Source: Diploscapter coronatus (Eukaryota > Nematoda > Chromadorea > Rhabditida > Rhabditidae). Taken from it: DNA of 64,000 nucleotides. The position numbers were made by a program, and so were the translations under genes. The stretch is from assembly GCA_964036155.1 (NCBI GenBank), contig OZ038422.1, positions 39,021,201 to 39,085,200 of the forward strand, given 5' to 3'. Numbering within the stretch: the stretch's first letter is position 1; every line of letters starts with the position of its first letter. The notes under the pieces were generated by a model, which made no database searches, was not told the origin of the DNA, and saw only the letters and a list, made by a program, of their open reading frames with translations. Below, one piece after another: positions 49,701 to 59,714 of this stretch.

Positions 49701-50940
49701 TTAAAGTGGAGTCTGACACACATTTCTATTCGAAGGAACCCCGAACCAACAATGTCGCTTATCCCTAGAGATCTCGGGCAAAATCTGCGATATCCCTTTC
49801 CAGAAAATCTACGTTTAATCCAAAATAATCTTCATCATTCGCCGATGAAAATATTTATATTTTCCTCTGAAAAATTCGGGGAAAGTGAGGATTTGTGAAG
49901 ATATCGAATTACCAAAAATGTGAATGTGGGGCTGCCGCTCCATTTGGCTGATGATGAGTTTAATATTCACCTCGATGAAAATGCCTTGGGGGACAATTTG
50001 AGCGGAAGATGAACATAATATGGACCCGAAGGCTGGAAGATAGGGGCAAAATCGCAGGAAAGCTGCAATGAGGAACGGGGCTATTAGGGACTGCACGGCA
50101 TATTACTTAGAATTGAATAATTAATATTGGGTCATTTGATAAGATTCTTTTTTTTCAGAATTTTCAAATTGACATTTTTTTAACTTCAATGCCATTTTCA
50201 TCATCTCTAAACAAAGGATATTAGGAAATTGAAATGCTAATTTTTCAGTTCCAAGAATTTATTGGATGGCCTAAAGTTTAATCTCGAGTGAAAGATATTC
50301 AGGGGTTTGTGTATGCAGTGCGGTTGCCAACATCCCTTATGAGAAGGGGACGTACACTTATTTCCCAAAGGCTATATGACTGAAAAAAGAAAGAGTAATC
50401 TAATGAAATTGCTCTTGCTCTGAAGCAGAAGCCAACTTGTTAGGCGAGTAATAAGGTGCACAACGAAATGTGGTAGCGTTGATTAATTCCTCTAGTACAA
50501 GCGTTAAACTTCCTTATTTGAAGAAAGCAAGCGTGAAATTAGCTAACAAAGGAGTTTATGTAAATGTTATCTCGCTTTTAGGGAATTAATTAGGAACGAA
50601 AAATATTACGTGATTTTTGCAAGGGTGGCTAACAAAGGGATCAGGCTATTCAAGCATGGTGCGCGTCACTACACAAATTAGTGCTTAGGCTAACTGGACT
50701 ACGAAATCATGCCGACTTTATTTCATTTGTGTACCTAGAAATACTCGTTTACTCTTTTTGGAAAAAGTTGGATCACAATGCAAAGGATCGATATTTTAGC
50801 TAATAATAAGAAATCCTAACCCAAGAAACTAAAATGTCTCTTCTCTATGAGAAGAAGAAAATCCGTTTAAAGCAAAGGCGTATTTTACCCAGATCAAGTA
50901 GGATAAAAATTATCGAAATTTTAGAGAAGAAAAAAGCTAA
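46740..50940. other. 4.2-kb intergenic gap, no gene seen
   Basis: Likely the upstream regulatory region of the GluCl gene. A short exon-like stretch at 49205-49258 on the minus strand has AG and GT borders but no partner. Otherwise only short frames and AT-rich DNA. Confidence 0.5.
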
Positions 50941-50941
50941 G

Positions 50942-51203
50942 ACACGTTATTTGTAAGTGACAAATTTTAGCTGATACCCAAATCTGCCGTACGATAGGTT
51001 AAGCTGGGCAGATCTGAGACGTGTTTTCCACTGCAAAATTCATCCTCCTCATCATCATCTCTCGTCCCATGATTAAAGATAGTAATGCCAGCTGGCTGGG
51101 ATAATTCACCGCATAAAGGGGTATTTGCGGTGGAAAACGTCCCAAGTTTAAAACTGGGTACCAGCTTATTTGCAGACGAACTCTCTTCTTACGAATAACG
51201 TGT
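50942..51203. repeat. Foldback element ~262 bp
   Basis: Nested inverted arms: acacgttatttgtaag with cttacgaataacgtgt at the ends, then agctgatacccaaat with actgggtaccagct, then gtgttttccactgca with tgcggtggaaaacgt inside. The arms together span most of the element, as in a long hairpin or MITE. Confidence 0.75.
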
Positions 51204-51710
51204 AATACGAGGTTTTCACTCACAGTATTTAGGCAAAGAACCGTAATTTAGAAGGGAATGATAAAAAAAATATCACAGCCGTGGGCTTAGGCGTTACCTA
51301 CCCGTTATGTTGACTATGTCACAAGTTTTTGCAAAAAAAAAAAATCTAGTTCCGAATCACAAACCATTTAGCCGTCTAACCAACCAACTGCCAACCAGCC
51401 AGCCATTCGTTCAGTCATCAGGGTAGATGCGTCTCAAGCCGGGACGGGGAATAAATCTGGAATCACTCCTTGCTTGTCCCAGATTTTCAGGAACAAAATG
51501 TTCGAAATTATGAATTTTTATGGTAAATTTTTATTTTTAAATTCGAAATCTTGAAAATTCTTATTTATGAAGTTTCTGAAATTTTTGGAAACAAGCAGAG
51601 CCTGTTCCGAAACTACTAGAAAACTTAACATTTTTGAAAACCATCAAATAATTTTAAATTTCGCCTATTTTGCTCACTTTTCATATTTCAAATCATTGCA
51701 AGTTTTCTGC

Positions 51711-53362
51711 TTACCTCCTCTTCTTGTCGTCGTATCGCTCGAAGTACTGTGAGGTGATTGGATGGAGGACGCGTCCCTCCTCATACAGCTGCAGATTCTC
51801 CTGGACGACATAGCCCAGCTGCGGCACGAGTCTGTCCCTCGTGTCGATCAGCACTGCGTAGTTCGGACTCTCGATCCATCTCTGCAACAAATCCATTCAT
51901 TTTCGACAGGGCTATGAATTTTAGACACGCATAGCAAGATAGTATGTCTTTTCAAGAGAGAAAAGAGCATGCTCTCTCGAAAATACACTATTTTGCTATG
52001 CGTGTCTAAAGTTTGCAGTCCTGGTTTTCGAGATACAATCCCAGAAATGGAAAATAATATAGTCTACAATAAAAAGCTTGACGAGAACTTAGAATACGTC
52101 AAAGCAATGCCAGAAAAACTGTCCATCATTTTAGACGTGATTATACTTCGAATCCTGTACCTGATTTCCCCTATGCACTTTGGAGAGAAACTCCTTCGAG
52201 GCTTTCGCAGTGAGATCCCAGCCGATTATCACGCCTCTGTACCCATTCGACTGAAAATCGCAGGTTTTGGATCATCTTATAAAAATGCAACCTTCAATTT
52301 ACCTTGTGCTTGACGACGTCACCAATTCGGAAGATGACGTGCGGGGCGCGTTCTCTTACTTCGGACGATACTGAAATATTTTTTATTTGAATTTTCACTT
52401 TCAAAAATTTCATGCTATTAAAAAGTTTGTCAACTTTTTGCTGTTATTGAACCCAGCTGAAAGTTCATTCTATTTCTTCCTTCTCTCGCTACCCTTCTTA
52501 CCTTGTTTAAAGAAATTTATCGGCATTCGGAATGGCAACAGTTATATGACGGAGAACTTAGTTAGGGGACACTTTATCAGTTTTTTTTTTTTTAAATATT
52601 CGCCGTCATTTAGCAGAATGCCTTCCGCCCTCCATTATATAGTAACTGCTATTCAGAATCAATCAAATTTTGAAGAACTAATGTTCAAGTTCACTCACAT
52701 CCATACATCTTTTGCTCGTCCGTCTGCTCCTTCCTGGTCTCGATGAGTTTCTGTCTGTCTTCGTGGCTCATCTGCATCAGCTCTTCCGTACTCATCGTAT
52801 CGTCCACGGGCATTCCCTCCATTCGCAGGCTGGAAAACGGTAGCTCCACTCCCGCGGCCGCTGTCATTTCGTGCAAACTGTCGATCAGTCTGAAATTTAT
52901 TTACCTCAATGCATTTCTTTAAAAATTAGCATAGCTGACTTTTGTGTAAAAGTCACTTTCATACTGTTTCGGTCAAATGAAGTGGTCTCGTGTGCCGAAA
53001 AATAGCGAGAAGCGGAGAGGAAATTGCGTACCCTTCTTTTTAATATCCTCCGCTGACTCCTTTCTCTGCACTTTAGCCTCCCTCTTTGCGCATATCTCGC
53101 AAAAGACACGCTTTAACGCATGAACTATCACTTAATCTGATCGATACAGTAAGAAGAAAAGAATGAGAAAAATTATTTTCGAATGGAAGATCTCGAATAA
53201 GTTTGAAAATGGTGAAATTTTAAAATGTTCTATTTTCGTTAAAAAATGAATCAACCTTTGGAGCCTGTACTTGACGTGGGAAGTGGATTCCGGACAGAGG
53301 TAATATTGCAGGGGCACCGCCAGAATAATCAACGCGAACCAGTGATGCGGCTGCAGGTCCAT
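51711..53362 (-). CDS. Secreted or ER-resident YccV/HspQ-like domain protein
   Basis: Five exons (53362-53256, 52889-52699, 52370-52303, 52250-52161, 51881-51711) give 208 aa. Residues 2-24 look like a signal peptide or anchor (HHWFALIILAVPLQYYLC). The C-terminal half is a YccV-like (hemimethylated DNA-binding/HspQ) domain: FRIGDVVKHKSNGYRGVIIG, WDLTAKAS, PNYAVLIDTRDRLVPQLGYV, QENLQLY, HPITSQYFERYD. In bacteria HspQ/YccV is linked to DnaA control and Lon specificity; in animals the domain occurs at the end of FBXO21. Here it has no F-box and an ER signal instead, so neither role transfers directly. A ttgtcag acceptor lies 3 nt before ATG and the MAEA stop is about 350 bp upstream, as expected for a downstream operon gene. 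Confidence 0.85.
51911..52016. repeat. Foldback element in YccV-like gene intron
   Basis: ttagacacgcatagcaagat and tttgctatgcgtgtctaaag are near-perfect inverted repeats separated by a purine-rich centre that also pairs partly (agagagaaaag/ctctctcg). About 105 bp. Confidence 0.75.
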
Positions 53363-53717
53363 TTTCTGACAACTCGAAAATTTCACAAATCTTCAAAAAA
53401 ATTGAAATTTTCAAAGCATTTCAGCGAAAGCGCTGGATTTTTTTCTTGAAAATACACTTTTCGAATTATGCAAACTTTCTTCACAAGCAATCGTAAAAAT
53501 CCACAATAGAAAATCATAGAAATTCAAGGAAAATCTTCCAAATTAAACTTGGCACAGAAATCTACAATGAAAGTGAAATTTGACGCACTTTGAACAAAGC
53601 GAAAAATTATAGTGTAAGCAAAATTTACAATCTAAGAAAAATCGCTGAATTTATCGAAAATTCTCTTGAAAGAATTGGTTTGATTATCTTCTTTACTGAC
53701 TCTGCTTCTCTTCTATT

Positions 53718-55902
53718 TTACATGATGTAGACCCGCAACAATTCATCCCACTGGCAGATTTCTCCGGTTGCAGGACATTTCACAATTCCATTGGACTGCA
53801 AATTTTCCGATTTTAACAAGTTACCAATTTTTCAAAATTACTATTTTCTTCATTTTTGAATAGTGGGATTTACGTGTCTCTATACTTTTATCACTTTCGA
53901 AATACATTATTTTATTTGCTCGTCTTTAAGATATTTGACGTATTTTCTAGGCCGTTTTTTTCAAATGTTTCCTACCTCCCTCAATGATTCCAGAGCCCTC
54001 AATCCGTAAACATGTCCAGAGGGGAAGATGTAAGGCACGTTGTCTTCGTTCAGAACGTCACCAGTTAATCCACATAGAATTCTAAAATATTCTCCTTTTC
54101 CAGAACCTAATTTTCAAAAATACCTGCTATTAGTGATATGAGCGAGCGGGAGATCGTGCGAGATTGCCCAGGCCTTTTTGTTGCACGCGGGACAGGCCGT
54201 TTCGTGAGACTTTTCGTCGTGGCACATCGGGGTTTTGTGCGCCGCAAGCCCGCATTGCAGAGCCATTGAAAAGGCAGATTGGGAGGGGAGCTGAAATGTT
54301 CAAAAAAATCTTTAGGAAATTTTATAATTTTGAAAAAAACCTATAAAATTTATTTTTTCAAGAAGAAAACATACATAAAATAAAAATACCTGATACAATC
54401 GGAACAATTCCCTATTGAATTGGTCAGCCAATTCGTGCCACCTTTCATCGGAGAAGTATTTCTGCAATCGCATCAACGGCTTGGCCACACTTGCACTGTC
54501 ATTCGATCTGTCCGTATCCATTTTATCGTTCGTAGTTTCCTCACTTTCATTTTTCATTGCAAGACCCAGACTACCCATGCTAATTACGCCCATCATCTAA
54601 AATACTAACTTTTCTCTTTTAAAGAAAGTAGAACTTACAGTTTGAATTTCATCCGGGAAGTCACTCTTCTGATTTGATGGAATCTGCGTTCTGATGTACT
54701 CGATGGCCTTCATGGATTTGCCTTCACGAACCAACTCGATGACTTCCTGAAAATCAGCAATATTCTTGAAAGAAGACACAAAATACTAGGTTTCTTTCAA
54801 AGTTTTGACTTTCAATTTTTAAAAGACAGCTCTCCAACCTGAGTCCTCATGTTGATTTCCAACTTGCTGTTCATCCGTTTCAGTTTCGATCTGTGCTCGT
54901 CTATCCATTTCATGCAGGGCTTAGTGTTGTGGTCTACTCTCAAAGATTTCTCCACCTGCAAAAAGTCAATAATTTGAAAAATCCAGATTTTTCTTTTCGC
55001 TTTCATTCATCCTTCTCTATTCCATTTCTTTTTGAACCATATCTTCAAACTCAGAAAAAAATTAATACTCCTTGAAAAATAATAAGAATAACCTGTTTGG
55101 CCGACTGAAATACGTCGAAATCTAGCATGTGGGCAACATCGAAGTGATCAGACACATCTTTCGCAATATCCAGATGACCGCAACGCATCAGATATTGAGA
55201 GATGAGACGAGCGGTCTGCAATTTCGACCTTCATTCTTCATTTCTTCTCGAATTTCCCTACCCGATGTTGACTCTTGCTCCAACACTGCAGCTCATCGTG
55301 AGTCGACGGGTTGACGTTGGACTGTTCTCTGAAAAACGCAACTTTAGACCATTTTAATGAGTTTTGATCAAAGAACATAATAAAAGAGGAAGAAGTTGCG
55401 ATTTGTTCAAGTTTCTTTTATTCGATCTTACCTGAGATAAGCAATTCTCCTCCTCATCTCCGCAATCACTTCTTTCTGCGACTCAACGATACTCGTCACT
55501 GCTTTCTGCATTTCTGGAGCGTGTTTGGACAGCAAGTTGAAAGCGTTTGCAACCTGCAAATAATCATTCAATTCAACTCTCAGGAAAAGTAATCGTTTTT
55601 GTATGTTTGCATGGTCCTCAATCCCTTTTCTTCGAGGAATTTCTTCCATCTCTGCTTTTAGACATTTTTATAGCTTGTAAACTTCAAAATGAGTAGAAAA
55701 CTCGAACCGCTTCAACGGGAATCGGCTCCTTGGCCCCGGTCACTTTTTGCTTGATGACTGCCGACGCCCGCTTGATTGTCGATGCATTTTTCTCCAGAAT
55801 CTTGTGCCCATTTCGGAACTTCCTGTTGAGTTCTTCGTAGGGAACTCGAAATGTCGAGTATTCGAGGGTGCTGCTTTCACAGACGGACGGCTTGACCATC
55901 AT
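53718..55902 (-). CDS. maea-1: MAEA/GID9-type subunit of the CTLH (GID) E3 ubiquitin ligase
   Basis: Ten exons (55902-55708, 55553-55432, 55328-55262, 55215-55093, 54955-54839, 54746-54639, 54596-54390, 54290-54124, 54081-53976, 53795-53718) give 429 aa; human MAEA has 396. The protein starts MMVKPS and has an N-terminal helical region (FRVPYEELNRKFRNG), LisH-like RLISQYLMRCGHLDIAKDV, CTLH WIDEHRSKLKRMNSKLEIN, a CRA domain (EVIELVREGKSMKAIEYIRT) and a divergent RING ending in the hallmark ELLRVYIM. RING residues seen include CPAC, LPLAHITNSR, ILCGLTGDVLNEDN and KCPATGE. With RMND5 it forms the catalytic RING pair of the GID/CTLH complex that ubiquitinates metabolic and developmental substrates. 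An acidic spacer (ESEETTNDKMDTD, exon 7) enlarges the CRA region. A cttttcag acceptor is 10 nt before ATG. Confidence 0.95.
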
Positions 55903-56505
55903 GAATGGAACTCTGAAAAGAGCAGTCTTTTTCAATTCTTGACCTTTTCAAAATTATCTTTTTTCAACTCATTCCTTGAAAAGAATATTATTCTTGGCAG
56001 GAAATAGGAGTTGATTAAAAAATCAATAAATCGATACTTCAACCTACCGATTACAGTACAAGTCAATCCAGATTGCTCGATCCCAATGCCAATTCTAGCG
56101 CATCGCAGCCTAACTGCTGGCTTGCAATCGATCGGATTTGAGTTCTGCCAATTGAAAAACGAAGGGAAGAGAAATGAGATGAAGGGGCGTGACGAGCTCT
56201 GCAGAGTTGATAATCGATTAAAAAATCATGCAAGTCAAGAATAAAGCTCGAATCCAACTTTATCCCGGATAATCCTATCATAATTAAACCAAGAGCTAAT
56301 TAGATAATTGGGGAATTAACAAAAAATCACGAAATGAAAGAAAATGAACATCCATCGGGCAAAACCCATGTGATACGCTCGCAATAAATGCTGCACCAAG
56401 TGGATGGCGTAAGGTTGGGGTGCAATTTTATTCTGCACATTTTGAAATTCGTTTATTTTTTGTCGTCTGTTTGTAGTTTTTTGCGACTCTTTTTGTTTCG
56501 GGTAA
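55903..56505. promoter_or_regulatory. Shared divergent upstream region of MAEA and dynactin p25 genes
   Basis: Only about 600 bp separates the two start codons, which point away from each other, so any promoter elements are shared or back to back. The acceptor cttttcag at 55913-55920 (minus) abuts the MAEA leader. I see no clear TATA box. Confidence 0.5.
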
Positions 56506-57649
56506 ATGGACCTACCGGTGATTCGCTACGTAAAGGGTACCTATGTGGAGACGCCGACCGGCAACAAAGTCGCCAAACCTGATCCGGGGCAGGACTCAAA
56601 AATTTGTGGAACGCAAAACATAGTGCTGAATGGAAAAGTAAGTTTTCGTTTTTTTTCTTAACGATCACTTTTATTTCCCATAAGGCGCAAATCAGTTTCT
56701 TCTAACTATATAATATTCTTGAAAAATTGAGCACCTTTTAAAAATGCACTTTTTCAGTGTATAATTCATAAAGAAGTCGCGATGCGAGGAGACATGGCGA
56801 ACATTCGCTGTGGCCGATTCTGCATCATCGGGCCGCGAACCACGATTCGACCGGGCAACAAGAAATTCAGCAAGGGCGTCACTCTGATGCCCGTCCACAT
56901 CGGGGACCACGTCTACATCGAGGAGAATTGCGTTATTGCTGCTGCACAGGTTGGCGGACTCATTAAATTTCAATGAAAATATCTTTTTAAAGTTCGGAAT
57001 AGTTTTGAGGTAAATCACGTTTTTCTAGATCGGCTCATACGTGCACATCCGCAAGAACTGTGTGATCGGGAAGAGTGCAGTGCTGAAGGACTGCTGCCAG
57101 GTCGAGCCCGATTCCGTCGTGCCTGCAGACGCTGTCTACCCGCCTTTTTCGTTGATCGCTGGGAATCCAGGTTGATTTTTTGTTTTAAATTTCTTTGAAA
57201 ACCACAAACTTCATATACTTGGAATAAAAATACTGAGTAATAATATATTGAAAAAAATCATTAACTTTATAAGTATGTCTTGTATTTATCATTTCTCTTT
57301 TCTTACATTTACTTCTAAAATTCGAGGCCTCCTGTAGTTACCACCCTCTTTTCTCCATATTATTTCTCAGAAGAGAAGGTGGTAACTATAGTGAGCCAAA
57401 ATTCGATGGTAAATACAGAGCATTTTGTAAAAAAAATATCTTTTTAAATCCTTATAGAATTTCAAAATCGACTATTTTGCAGCGAAAGTGATCGGCCACA
57501 CCCCCGAATGCACGGCGGATTTGATGGTCGAAGCGACGCGAGATTACTACGACAATTTCATCGCGACTGCGGTCGCTGACAGCTCGAATTCATCCCTGAC
57601 TGCGGACGATTCCCATGCCGCCGAGAGGAATACTGTCACTGCTAAGTAA
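56506..57649 (+). CDS. Dynactin subunit 5 (p25, DCTN5)
   Basis: Four exons: 56506-56639, about 56758-56949, 57029-57169 and 57481-57649, ending at TAA 57647-57649. The protein begins [20 protein letters not shown], then [30 protein letters not shown] and [20 protein letters not shown]. Next come [29 protein letters not shown], and VPPxxxFS-like [11 protein letters not shown]. These are the hexapeptide turns of a left-handed beta helix. p25 pairs with p27 in the pointed-end complex of dynactin, which caps the Arp1 filament and helps choose cargo for dynein. The C-terminal tail after the helix ([20 protein letters not shown]) is longer than in human p25. Confidence 0.93.
57332..57396. repeat. 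MITE-like element, family B copy 2
   Basis: ctgtagttaccaccctcttt and agaaggtggtaactatag inverted ends in the last dynactin p25 intron. Confidence 0.65.
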
Positions 57650-57704
57650 CTATTTATCTGCCTTATCGTTTGACCGGGAATTTGTTGTTAATCGCATTAT
57701 ATCA

Positions 57705-57808
57705 GGCAATTACTAAATGACAGAGTGTCTTTTCCACCTTCTTCCAAATTATTTTCTTGATTATCTCTAACTATAGAACTTCGCGCGTTTAGTAATTGCC
57801 TTGTATCA
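57705..57808. repeat. MITE-like element, family C copy 4
   Basis: ggcaattactaaatgacaga and gcgtttagtaattgcc are clean terminal inverted repeats; the internal word tctctaactatag is present. It lies just beyond the dynactin p25 stop and is the best-preserved copy of the family. Confidence 0.75.
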
Positions 57809-58436
57809 TCATGACACAAGACGTATGTTAAATAGAAAAGTATACGCGATTTCTTTTCTCATACATTTTTCCATGTGTTTGTGTCGTTATGTTTTGCGGA
57901 TTACAAGTTACCAAAAGTACCTCTGATCTCGTCATTTTTGAGAAATTTAGAACTATCAGATCATTTAAGCTATTGTGAAATAGACATGATTTTCTAGGCT
58001 ATTTTCACTTGGAATAATCTGAATTTCTAAATTTTTTGCAAAGAAAAAGAAAATTTAGAAATAAATTTATTTATTTATTCTTTATAGATAATTTTTCATA
58101 AAATATTTTATATACGAAAAAGAACGACGAAGAACAAACAGACGCAAAATAAACGAATAAGGCATGAAACTTTGAGAGTTGGACAGGTATGATTGGGGTG
58201 GGTTAAAGGAGCTTCAACACTTCATTGATAGAAGTTGAAAAGGAAATTGATAATTCTCGGAAATCTTGAAAGATGTCAACGATTTTTATCTCTTCAAAGT
58301 TACAAAGATATCTCAGCCCTTCGCGCATTGCTTCACCTGAAAGAGAAACGCATAAACGAGAATTTTCAATTTTAGCTTTCTGAAGAAAATCCGCTTGTAA
58401 ACTTTCATTCCGCTTCTCAGATAGTTTTAATAAAGC

Positions 58437-59228
58437 TTATCTTCGCTCCTTCATTTCTTCATCTCTCAACTCGCCGATAATCCCCCTGAAAGGAAAAATG
58501 GATGTGTTGAAAAACATCGATTGGATCGGACAAAATAGAAATCTGCGTGACGTCATTTTGGACCTTTTCTCCAAAAAAATCAATATTTTTAAAAAATCGG
58601 TTTTTTTTCAAAACGACGTCACGATTTGAAAACACGTCGTTGTACTTCAAAGTCATTTGCCTGAATTTCACCTTTTCAAAGACATCTAACTTTCAGGCAA
58701 ACGATATATAAAAATTGCATAAAGAATCACTAGAGTTTAAAAATTTGAAAATTCAACAATCGAGGGAAAAACGAAATAATTAGAAAAGTACTAGTTTCAA
58801 TCAATCAAAATGTGTGAGCGCTGAGGGGACGAATAGAACATTTTCCGAGCAATTTGAAAATTCAACTAAGTCGAAAATAAGATCAATTTTCAGATTAAAG
58901 TAGAGAACTCACTTAAATCAAGAATTTTTGCCTAATTTTCTAGACTAATCGAGCTACTTTTGGAATAGAACCGGGATGATCCTAGAAACTAAATAAAAAT
59001 ATGGATGTGATGGGAAAATGATAAGATTTGATAGAGACATACGCGCATAGAAGGTAAAGGATATTCATCATCAGACTATACAATTCATGGATGGATTCAA
59101 ATTTTGGTAATTTGGAAAAATCGAATTTTTTATTTAAATCTATTCTTTCCGAATTACCACTGAAAAATGATAAATTGGCAAAAACTAAATAAATATCTTT
59201 TTTCTTTAAATCCTCAAGAAAAGCACCG
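58437..59228 (-). CDS. Unrecognised gene, last two exons only
   Basis: Minus-strand exon 59228-59043 has an AG acceptor and a GTATGT donor and reads AFLEDLKKKDIYLVFANLSF, FSGNSERIDLNKKFDFSKLP and HELYSLMMNILYLLCA. It joins in phase to 58485-58437 (GIIGELRDEEMKERR, then TAA). No upstream exon with a start codon was found before junctophilin's stop at 59715, so the 5' end is missing, very divergent, or the piece is a relic. A further minus-strand frame at about 58201-58333 (MREGLRYLCNFEEIKIVDIF) also has an AG acceptor and could be an alternative end. I do not recognise the family and assign no function. Confidence 0.4.
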
Positions 59229-59714
59229 CTGTATGAAATGATTAGAGCTATGTGTTTGACTGATCTGATAATCAATGATAAGGATTACTGTAATTGGAAA
59301 GAAGGGAAAGATGCGTCGTGGGGAGAAACCGAATCATTTCAAGTCGAACGAAAGGCAAACACGATTCCTTGAATTTCAGATGAAAAATTCCAACTAGAAA
59401 AAACATAGAAATTTGTGACTAGTTGAGTATTCGAAAAATTTCGAATTTCACAAAAATAACAAATAAATCAATTTTTAAAATGAATTTCGAAAAAGGCAGT
59501 GTCGGAATTCGATAAGAAAATGATTAAGAAATTGGGCTTTCGAGTATCTTTTCATCCAAAAATGAATACTTTCCTCCAGAAATTATAAAATAATAATCGA
59601 AAGATTAGAGAAGAATTTAGGAGAAAAATAGTCAGTTTTTAAAGAAAAGTATTCGAAAGTATAAAATTATACCTTTTCTGTGAAGAAAATGACATTTTTG
59701 TGGTTTGGCAGGGA

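Noticed and set aside
59043..59228. STAS-like reading of the orphan exon
   Set aside because: A loose resemblance to SLC26 STAS spacing, but no core STAS motif; not enough to name a family.
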